Origin: Wyeomyia smithii
Taxonomy: Eukaryota > Arthropoda > Insecta > Diptera > Culicidae
Direction: 5' to 3'
Assembly: GCF_029784165.1 (NCBI RefSeq)
Contig: NC_073696.1
Coordinates: forward strand, 238,746,892-238,810,891
Length of the DNA: 64,000 nt
Shown here one piece after another: positions 43,746 through 52,741 of the stretch (positions are counted from its first letter, which is position 1; every line of letters begins with the position of its first letter). The notes under the pieces were generated by a model. That model ran no database searches, had not been told where the DNA came from, and saw nothing but the letters and a program-made list of their open reading frames with translations. The translations under genes and the position numbers were made by a program.

Positions 43746-44180
43746 AGCAATTTTATACAATAACACGATCATAACAAATTTATGGTAACTATGGTAACTA
43801 TGATTCGCGGCGTTATTTCGATGATAGCTCTTGTTCGGAATGAAGCATGCCGGAATAAGGAAAACAGTATTATTTCTACCCTTAATTGAGCCACTATTTT
43901 TTTTTTCAATATTTTAAGTGTTTTTCTAGTAAAATTTTTTGTTTATCTTTTAAAGACACTATTATCCTACCCGTTCATCGAAATTCTGATTATTTTCGCT
44001 CGGAAAGTGTGATGTCAGTACAGTTTTTGGTAAAGCCATTTTCTATGAAGACGTTAACGAACCATGGCAAACCAGGTAGCTGTTTTTTAAAGACATTTTT
44101 TGCAGCTTTAATGAAGTATATTATAGTAAACGCTTGTTGCGACATTTCTAATGAAGAACATTATTGAAGTTGTAAAAGCA

Positions 44181-44373
44181 TACACTGGGGTCGCTTTTTG
44201 CGCGGGTTGTTCTTATGCGCTTTTTTGAACGGGATATTTTTACTAACGCGGATTATTTTTACTCGATTCGGAAGATGGTTTGTACACGGTATCAAATATA
44301 TTTAGTATGATTATATCTAATCTAATCTTTAAAATGCGGTACATCCAACCGCGTAAAAAGCGAACCTATTGTA
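44181..44373. repeat. MITE with mariner-like inverted termini
   Basis: TACACTGGGGTCGCTTTTTG at the left is matched in inverse by AAAAAGCGAACCTATTGTA at the right, with about 25 bases of terminal repeat continuing through GCGCGG. Length is 193 bp, with TA at both outer edges and no coding capacity. Confidence 0.8.
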
Positions 44374-44508
44374 AATCAAAATAAATATATTTATAATGTG
44401 TCATTTGGTCTATATTAAGCAGATTTACCCTATATTTTGGTTTGAACATTAAGTCCAGTAAAGTAAAGTTGAATTTTTGAACTGTTCGAATAGTTGGAAA
44501 TAAAAATA

Positions 44509-44799
44509 ATGCAGCAAAATTATGGATACACTCATCGCGGTTCGCGAAGGGGGTCCCGGGGTACCACCCAACGCGGAAGCGGGCAGTGGCGCTGGGTGCC
44601 AGCCCAACGCTCGGGGAACACATGGCAGTTTCAACAAATTGAGCAACAATTAGGCCAAGAAGCTGCGGAGCAGATGCAACTGCACGAGCAACTTGTAGCG
44701 TTGCTGGAAGAGATTAAGGGCTTACTCAACCGCCCTGGGGAGCAACAACAACAGCCGCAACATCAGCAGTGCCCTTTGAGCGATTTTCAAATAAAATAA
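44509..44799 (+). CDS. Hypothetical Gly/Arg- and Gln-rich protein
   Basis: 96 residues from the ATG at 44509. The N-terminus is Arg/Gly/Ser-rich (HRGSRRGSRGTTQRGSGQWR), the middle (about residues 45-75) looks like an amphipathic coiled-coil helix (EAAEQMQLHEQLVALLEEIK) and the end is Gln-rich. The frame closes just before the W right-end sequence AATAACAGGAGGGTT. The composition suggests real coding bias, perhaps an exon or a short gag-like ORF, but I recognise no family. Confidence 0.45.
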   Translation: MQQNYGYTHRGSRRGSRGTTQRGSGQWRWVPAQRSGNTWQFQQIEQQLGQEAAEQMQLHEQLVALLEEIKGLLNRPGEQQQQPQHQQCPLSDFQIK

Positions 44800-45826
44800 C
44801 AGGAGGGTTGTGTGCAGGGGCACGACCGCAAGGTTAAAGTAGAATACTTTTACAACAAGGTATCGATAGCCATATCAGTCGATATTTCCCATCCTTATTG
44901 TTATACTGGCAAATGGCACATTTCAAATTGCAAGGTCTATGTTTCTGTCAACTGTGCTTGGGAAGCAATCATGTTAACGACCAGTGGTGGGCACCATTCC
45001 GCTGATTCGGTAATTCGCTAATTAGCGACACTTAAACTCAGTTAGCGATTTAGCGGTTCCGCTAATTTTTGAGCTGGTTAGCGAAACTGTTAGCGTCGCT
45101 AAAATTTTGGCCTTCGAAACGCTAATCGCTAATTCGCTAAATTTTGTAGAGAAGCGACAATAGAAATATTTAGAAAAACTGATGGCGTACGTAAATTGAT
45201 TCGAAAGATGAACATACTTTACTGTGAAAGTTACTTTTGTCAGTTTTTTTTACCCTAGAATGGAGTTCCAGTTATCGTACAAGCCACAGGAGCATTTTAA
45301 AGAACAAGCACAAGGTCTAGATTAAATTTTCGGCACACAAAGAACTTTGGTAAATTGCAGTGCGCTTGAAATTATGACAACTTTGGTTCTACTTTTTCGA
45401 TTCAGATAATAATTGAATTTTTATGAAAACATTCCTAAGAGTATATAATTGCTGCTTCAAAATTGCATATTGTCCCATCGTAGCTTTCCTCGGTCGTGTT
45501 ATTTTATCTGATATTTCGTGTAACTCGCAGTACAATTGTTTAATTTCGTTATCCCGTAATCAATCAACGTCGTGTGTGAATTTTCTGCTCAATTGTGCGA
45601 TTGTGCGCTGCTCCGTTTGGGCCGAATTATTAATTTCGCGAGTGTATGAATTTTGTATTGTTTTAAATCAACAAAGGGCTACTACTCTCCACGCCGATTT
45701 TTTCTGCCGAAGCGACATCTGTCGGCAAATATTGTGAGCTTCTACTGCTTGATTTTGGTTCGTGTGAGCTTTTCCTCCGATTGAGATATTTGCAAGCAGC
45801 GCTTGAAGTCTACGCTAAGGCGCACG

Positions 45827-46660
45827 ATGGCAAAGCAATGCATGAAATGCTCAGCAGCTATAACTGGCATCGATATTGTTATCTGCCGCGGCTATTGTGG
45901 AGGCTTTTTCCACTTGAATGAATGCTCTGAAGTAACACGCGCGATGCAATCATATTTCACATCAAGCAAGAAAAATCTTTTTTGGATGTGCGATGGTTGT
46001 GCTGAACTGCTCGCGAATTCGCATTTTCGTGCTATTTCGTGTCAAGCCGATGAAAAATCACCACTTAATTCGCTGGCATCTGCAATTACTGAACTACGCT
46101 CGGAAATCAAACAACTGCATCCTAAACCAACAACTCACGCCTCGCCAGCAGCTAGTCCTCGTTGGCCCACGGTCGACCATCGTAGAGGTGTAAAGCGTCC
46201 TCGTGTATTGGAATCAAATGCGCGCGCATTTGAAGTCTGTCGCGTGGGTAGCAAAAAGCCGCTTGACAACGTTATGTCAGTACCTGTTTGCAAAAATGAA
46301 GCAGACCAAAGATTCTGGCTTTATCTGTCACGGATTCGCCCGGATGTTACTGTGGAGGCTGTTTGTGAGATGTCGAAAGCCTACCTCAATATAGAAAATA
46401 ATCCAGTAGTGGTTAAGCTTGTACCAAAAGGCAAAGCCATTGAATCACTTTCCTTCGTGTCGTTCAAAATTGGACTGGACAAATCGCTCAAGCAGAAAGC
46501 TCTGGACCCTGAAACATGGCCTGAAGGACTTCTATTTCGGGAATTCGAAGACTATGGAACCATAAAATTTCACCTCCCAACGCCGGCAAACGTGCTTGCG
46601 GCCCCTTTATTACTCCACCAGGCGGCATCATCACCAATCACTCCCATCATGGACTGCTGA
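45827..46660 (+). CDS. CR1 ORF1, PHD-like zinc-finger protein
   Basis: 277 residues from the ATG at 45827, a better start than the upstream TTG. The N-terminus (about residues 1-60) has a Cys/His array: CMKCSAAITG, CRGYCGGFFHLNEC and WMCDGC, i.e. a PHD-like finger as in CR1-group ORF1 proteins. A basic linker (RRGVKRPR) and a C-terminal domain of about 110 residues follow (FWLYLSRIRPDVTVEAVCEM). The frame is intact although ORF2 is not. The role is RNA binding or chaperoning for the element. Confidence 0.8.
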   Translation: MAKQCMKCSAAITGIDIVICRGYCGGFFHLNECSEVTRAMQSYFTSSKKNLFWMCDGCAELLANSHFRAISCQADEKSPLNSLASAITELRSEIKQLHPKPTTHASPAASPRWPTVDHRRGVKRPRVLESNARAFEVCRVGSKKPLDNVMSVPVCKNEADQRFWLYLSRIRPDVTVEAVCEMSKAYLNIENNPVVVKLVPKGKAIESLSFVSFKIGLDKSLKQKALDPETWPEGLLFREFEDYGTIKFHLPTPANVLAAPLLLHQAASSPITPIMDC

Positions 46661-47011
46661 ATGCAACCACCAGCTTCAGACAGCATACATACTACACCTC
46701 TCAATTAATCGTGGGATCACCGATGGATGTTTGTGTCCAGACAACGCTTATTCCGGCCGAATCATCGCATGAAGACTTATCCACAATCAACTTGACGAAT
46801 TCCATCGACGACCAATCTGTTTTATTTGGATCCTGCCCGGGGCGCGCCGAATTATGCAAATTGGAAGCCCCCCATCCGCTCATCACAGTCGCGCCACTGC
46901 AGCCAGCGCTCATCAGTCGTCACGGTCCTGTGTTTGAGAATCTGCCAAATTAAGTATCTGCCTAATTGAGTATCTGCCTAAATCTGCCTAATCAATCTTC
47001 CGGTTTCAGCC

Positions 47012-49847
47012 GTGAGAGGCCTACGAACCAAGACGAAAGATTTGAAGCTGATGCTCTCTAGTTGTGACTACGATATTTTGGTGTTCACTGAAACCTGGCT
47101 CCGACCCAACATACTTGATTCAGAGCTGTCGACTGAATACTGTCTGTTTCGATGTGATCGCAGTGAGTTAACCAGCGATTTTTCAAGGGGCAGTGGAACA
47201 CTTGTTGCAGTAGAATCCAATCTCAAATGTGTTTCAATCTCAATACCAGATTGTGATCATCTTGAGCAAATGGTTGTTCGGATCGATTTTCGTACTCGCT
47301 CACTTTATCTGTGCTCCGTTTATTTGGCTCCAAACTCTGCCGTTGATTTATACAAGGCTCACTGTGCGGCAATTCTTGACGTCTCTGATCGTTTAAAAGA
47401 CGCTGATATTCTGATGGTTTTGGGAGACTATAACTTACCGAACCTCGTGTGGCAACTTGATGAAGATCTTCATGGTTATTTACCCATTAATGCAACTTCC
47501 GAACATGAATTAGAACTCACTGAATCACTGCTTTCTTACGGACTTCTACAAGTTAACCAGTTTACAAATTCAATGGGACGGTTGCTTGATTTAGCTTTTG
47601 TTAACGTACCTGATGAGGTGGACGTGTTTGAACCCGCTGAGCCACTCCTACGAGTTGATCCTTTTCACAAGCCGTTAGTCGTTTTGCTTGATGTTGACAA
47701 TGATGTTTTCGAGGAAAGTGAGCAAGACACTGGTTTTATGGCGTTAAACTTTAAAAACTGTGACTACGATGCTTTAAATAACGTCATTATGTCTATCGAC
47801 TGGCGTCACTATCTAACAGGTGATTCAGTTGATGTGGATGTGTCTATCTTCTATGAAAAACTGTTGGAAGTTCTGACTGAAAATGTCCCGCGTAAACGAA
47901 GACGTCTCTCCAGCGTTCCAATGCGTAAGCCTTGGTGGACAGCTGAGCTTCGCCAAATGAGGAACATGCTTCGTAAAATGCGAAAACGTTATTTTAAATC
48001 AAGAACCACAGAAAATTGCAACTCTCTTCGTGACATGGAAGCTGTATATAAAGAACACCTTGCTGAAACGTATAGAATGTATATACAGAATGTAGAGCAG
48101 AGCTTGAGGCAGAATCTGAAGTCTTTTTGGAAACATATCAAGTCTTTGAAGGCGAGCCCCAGGATACCATCCAATGTTGAACATAACGGGACAAGTTCTA
48201 ACTCCAATTACGAAGCGGCCAACCTATTAGCCAATTTCTTTGTAAGTATTTATAGCACACTGACACCCGCTTTGCATCCAGACTTCTTTCAGCGAGTACC
48301 AACGTATGACATCAATTTCCCAGTATTTACTCTTTCAACCAGCGAAGTTCAAACAGAACTCGAACACATTGACCCGACTAAAGGAGCCGGGGTCGATGGA
48401 TTACCGCCACTGTTCCTGAAAAATTGTGCATCTTCATTGGCTTTTCCTGTTGCTTGTCTGTTCAATCTATTGCTTTGAAATAAGACTTTCCCAGATATCT
48501 GGAAATTCTCCAGAATTGTGCCTATTCATAAGTCAGGCAGTACTCATCATGTAGAAAATTATCGTGAAGTATCAATCTTGTGTTCACTTGCAAAGGTATT
48601 CGAAACAATGATTCAGCTGTACTCTTCAGAGCTGTGAAATCTGTGATATCAGAGCACCAACATGGGTTTATGCAGCACAGGTCAACAACGTCTAACCTAA
48701 TGTGTTACATGAACTACTTATTTAAAGAAGTCGAAAACAGAAAGCAAGTTGATTCGGTCTATTTCGACTTTTCTAAAGCGTTCGATGTTGTTCCACACAA
48801 TTACGCCATTGAAAAGTTCAAGCATATGGGATTACCAGAACATATCACCGAATGGCTACACTCCTACCTCTTAAATCGAAAAGCATCAGTCTGTGTTAAC
48901 TCAGCGTACTCCAGAGAATTCGTCATCACTTCAGGTGTGCCACAAGGGAGTGTGCTTGGTCCACTGATCTTCAACCTGTTCGTAAATGATGTTTGTTCCC
49001 GACTGAGGTCTCCGAAACAACTTTTGCTGACGATCTAAAACTATACCGAGTAGTTTCATCCGAGCTGGACTGTTTAGCCTTGCAAAGCGATATAGACGAG
49101 CTCTTATTGTGGTGTCGTGAAAATGGAATGAATTTGAATGTTACTAAATGCAAATTGATCACATTTACTCGTCGCCTAGATGCAATCAATTATCCATACC
49201 GCATCAATAGCATTACGCTGGAACGGGTCCAGTCCATTCGCGATCTAGGTGTCACAATTGATTCTGAGTTGCAGTTCCACGATCACATTTCAATCGTTAC
49301 AGCCAAAGCATTTGCAATGCTGGGGTTGTTACGAAGGCAAACATCCGACTTCACTGATGTCTATACCCTAAAAACGCTTTTCTGTACCTTGGTTCGCAGC
49401 ATCCTAGAGTATGCGGTTGCAATCTGGGCACCGTATCAGGTGACTCTTACTGCTAAAATTGAACGAATACAAAAGAAATTTGTGGATTATGCATTACGCA
49501 GACTTTCATGGAGGGATCCTATGGCTCTACCTGATTACTCAGCACGCTGTATGCTTATCAGCTTAGACACTTTATCAACTCGTCGGATCAAGCTCCAGCG
49601 GATGTTCATATTCGACATCATCGAAGGGAACATCGACTGTCCGAAACTGTTGCAGCAAATCAACTTTAACATCCCTCGACGTAATCTTCGAAGCTTCTCA
49701 GCCATCAATCTTTCCGTACATAGAACTAATTACGGACATTTCAATCCATTTAGCTCCAGTTTAAGAGCATACAATGATGTAAGCAGTTTCCACGAGTATG
49801 GTATGTCGAAAAAGTCTTTTAAAACTAGGATTAGACACATAGTTTAA
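47012..49847 (+). pseudogene. CR1 ORF2, endonuclease-reverse transcriptase (frameshifted)
   Basis: First segment (47012-48478): endonuclease starting VRGLRTKTKDLKLMLSSCDY with E in VFTETWLRP and D-N in VLGDYNLPNLVW, then the linker and early RT. A TGA at 48476 and a frameshift near 48630 follow. The second segment (48580-49038) carries QHGFMQHRSTTSNLM, YFDFSKAFDVVPH and SGVPQGSVLGPLIFNLF. Another frameshift near 49000 leads to the third segment (48993-49847) with TTFADDLKLYR and the thumb region. The endonuclease lacks the canonical closing SDH: the corresponding place reads LLRVDPFHKPLVV. At least three lesions make it non-functional. No start codon is clear at the 5' end. Confidence 0.8.
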
Positions 49848-50300
49848 GATTTAGTCTGTACGATTTTACATCGAAGACGAAGAAACAATAAACAATATAT
49901 TTTCAATGCAAGCTAAATAACTTTTGTTATTCTTGTTTTTACAAAACCAAATATGAATACCGTTTCGTGAATCTCTTATTGTAAATACTTAGCTTTAAAA
50001 AGTAATTGTTTTCGTTTGTTTAACCAAAATAGCTCAAAAAGGTCCAAATCTAACAAAACACGAGCAATAAATATAGCGATATGACTATTTACATATTAAA
50101 AAGTTAGCGATTAGCGATTAGCGAAAGTTCCGCTAATGTGGGTTTAGCGTTTAGCGTTTAGCGATTATCGAGCTAAATTTTCCGGTTAGCGGCTTAGCGA
50201 TCAGCGTCGCTAAATTTTCGTTTAGCGGTGCCCACCACTGTTAACGACCAATCAGATCAATCGAATTTTCCGCTTCAACAAGGATTGACCATATTCAAAA

Positions 50301-51598
50301 ATATCGTCCCCTTAATGCTAGAACTAGATAACTCAAAATTTGTCGATTTTGAGTTAAGTATGCCATCATACTTATCGCGTCGAGCTCTATAACATATCTA
50401 AAACTCGTTGAAATACGATAACAAGAAAAAATGTTATTCATCAATTACAAAACTAGATATCTCAACGTAGAACAAATGGGTTTTGTGCTAAAACTAGATA
50501 ACTCGGCTCTTAGTTGATTTTTCGTTGCTATAAGTGGATATTTTATCAAATAGGTCGGAGTGCGAGAAAAGGATGACAAATCTTACTTGATTCATGCACT
50601 GATTCAACACATTTTGTCAGTTTTGTGCAGTACTAGTGCAACTCAAAATGCATAGTCTCGAGAAAAACCCATTAGAAAATTAGCGTCGAAAATTTTCAAG
50701 AAAACTTTGAATTTTAATACTTCCCATTCTTATTGAACATGTTTGGGTTTATCATGAACATATTATTAGCACGTTGTATAAGTTAATACCTTATTTTTAC
50801 TACTTCTATAGCGATATTTCGATACGAGCTACAATGGCACTTCTATGCATAACTCTGATTTTTTGTGAATTCTTAAAAGGGGCTTCATGACATGAAACTC
50901 AGCAGTATAGCATCGTTAGCCTTGATGGCTCAAGTCTCATAAATGTAAAATTTCGTGTTGAACTCCTGTTGCAAAACCGATTTTTTGTTAAATAGTTTGT
51001 GACTACCCGAAAATAGAACACCTGCGAAAATGTCTTTTTGAGGCCTGAAATGACATGGATGCTTGTTATGAAATCTGAGCCATTCAAAATGGCATATAAC
51101 ACCAGGAACAAATTTTACACGGAGAGTTCAACAAGAAAAGCAGAAGAGTAATCTAAAGGCCAGTACAATAACTCTATTGTCCACTAATACTGCCGTTCCA
51201 AGCATATTTGTCCCATGATCTATGCAAACCTTATGGACGCTGGGACAGTTATTTTGGAGCGGCAGAATACCCATCTCCACAGAAAAATATAATGCACTCA
51301 AGTTTTTCTTTGATTTAAAACCTCTAGCTTTCAAGGATTGGTTCAAATCTTTTTATCGGAATTTACCACATAATGATAAAGCCAACGACAATCATTTGTG
51401 AAGAGGATGTAGATTTTTAGAAGAAAAACCGAATTTACGGTATAATTTTTATTGTTAACAAGTAACATGATTATTATTATCACTTTTGAGGTATTTTAGT
51501 AATTGAATCGTCATCACCAACATTGGTCAAATTTTAAAACTCGTTTTTCTCAAAACGTCAATTTTCGAGTTGTCTAGTTATAGCATTAAGGACGATAT
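50301..51598. mobile_element. Unassigned DNA element with about 38-bp inverted termini
   Basis: The left end ATATCGTCCCCTTAATGCTA continues GAACTAGATAACTC. It is matched by the inverse of the right end (GAGTTGTCTAGTTATAGCAT, then TAAGGACGATAT) with a 2-base indel. Subterminal copies of AAACTAGATAACTC recur near 50452 and 50499. There is no transposase-like ORF in the 1.3 kb. Superfamily is not recognised and no clear target duplication was seen. Confidence 0.65.
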
Positions 51599-52741
51599 GT
51601 ATAGTCAGTCGATATTTCCCATCCTTATTTTTATACTGACAAATAGCACATTTCAAATTGCAAGGTCTATGTTTCTATCAACTGTGCTTGGGAAGCAATC
51701 ATGTTAACGACCAATCAGATCAATCGAATTTCGCACTTCAACTAGGGTTGACCAGTTTCAATAATATAGTAAGTTGCTTGTCATGATTGTGGCTTGTTTT
51801 AAATTTTTGATTATGCGAAAAATTGATTTTTATGCAGATAATGAAAGTTGCGGCTGTCGTGTTCATGACTGAACGAAAAGATAATTCAGTACGTTCTGAG
51901 ACACGGCGATAAAGTAAAATTTATTACTTTTACAAATTTAAAAATTGAATTAATTCATTACAAAATATAAACTCTGCAATCAAGTTTTAATTTCATCCTG
52001 AAAAGGACAATTTGTTGTTCATTTTAGTATCGGATAAGATGCCGATCACATCTTTGCGTTATCACTGACAGTGCGAATAAAGTATTTCTTGCGATAAAAT
52101 AAACAGTGAAAAGCTGATTTAACATTCAAAACTAGACGGCTCGCGTGTTGTCAAAATGAGTCAACTTTTCATTGAATGCATTTACTAGTGCCCACTATCG
52201 CACAGGGACTGCACTACACTAAAGCGCCTCACTGCATCAGCCGCTATCGATGCTGGAACCCGCTGCAACTAGTGCGCTATCCTTTACTACGCCACAGCTG
52301 TGGCCGCTTACCGCTATCGCTGGTATTCACTGCACTGCTGCTGCTGCTACTAAGGGATGACTGCTGTTATCGCTGTATAGAACTATTATGAGCGGCTTCG
52401 GCTGAAACAGCTTCTTATATAGGCCAAATAGCATGTTTTAAATTGCAAGGTATATGATTCTGTCGACCGTGCTTGGGAAGCAATCATATAACGACCAATC
52501 AGAGGTCGAATTTTACGTTTTGACAAGGCTTGACTATTTTCGATAGTACAATAGAGTGAATAATAAGATTACAGTTATCTTCTTTTAGGATGAATCATAA
52601 AAGATTTTCCAATCTATTGCCGCATGAACAAAGGAGATTCATCTAATACTAACCGATTTATTAGCATTTGAAATTGGACATATTTTTCACTTTTTTCGGT
52701 TTTAGATTTTCATTCAAGTATTCTACTTCAATAATTAAAAA

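Larger units (their letters stand above)
45430..49930 (+). mobile_element. CR1-type non-LTR retrotransposon (inactive)
   Basis: A near full-length element with a zinc-finger ORF1 (45827-46660) and a broken endonuclease-RT ORF2 (47012-49847). It lies inside the hAT element. The 5' limit is uncertain because the leader grades into hAT subterminal sequence between 45160 and 45430. The 3' end lies shortly after AACAATAAACAATATAT (about 49890). Confidence 0.75.
44982..50240. mobile_element. hAT element with 8-bp target duplication, containing a CR1 insertion
   Basis: The terminal inverted repeat is CAGTGGTGGGCACC / GGTGCCCACCACTG, flanked by TTAACGAC on both sides (44974-44981 and 50241-50248), a perfect 8-bp hAT-type target duplication. 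Subterminal regions (45005-45150 and 50100-50230) are packed with GCTAA / TTAGC motifs in many copies, as in transposase-binding subterminal repeats. No hAT transposase is present; the interior is occupied by a CR1 retrotransposon, so the hAT itself would be only several hundred bases. Confidence 0.9.
44797..52735 (-). mobile_element. Family W repeat, copy E, expanded by nested insertions
   Basis: The W right end (AATAACAGGAGGGTTGTGTG) starts at about 44797 and the W left end (AAGTATTCTACTTCAAT) finishes at about 52735. On the minus strand the promoter block is well preserved: inverted CCAAT near 52500, CTTCCCAAGCACGGTCGAC near 52470, TATATAAGAAGC near 52415 and the start block near 52390. 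The copy contains the hAT element at 44982 and the inverted-terminus element at 50301. A segment of about 165 bp occurs twice (44872-44981 plus 50249-50303, and 51605-51770). It lacks the MITE found in copies A and B. Confidence 0.65.
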
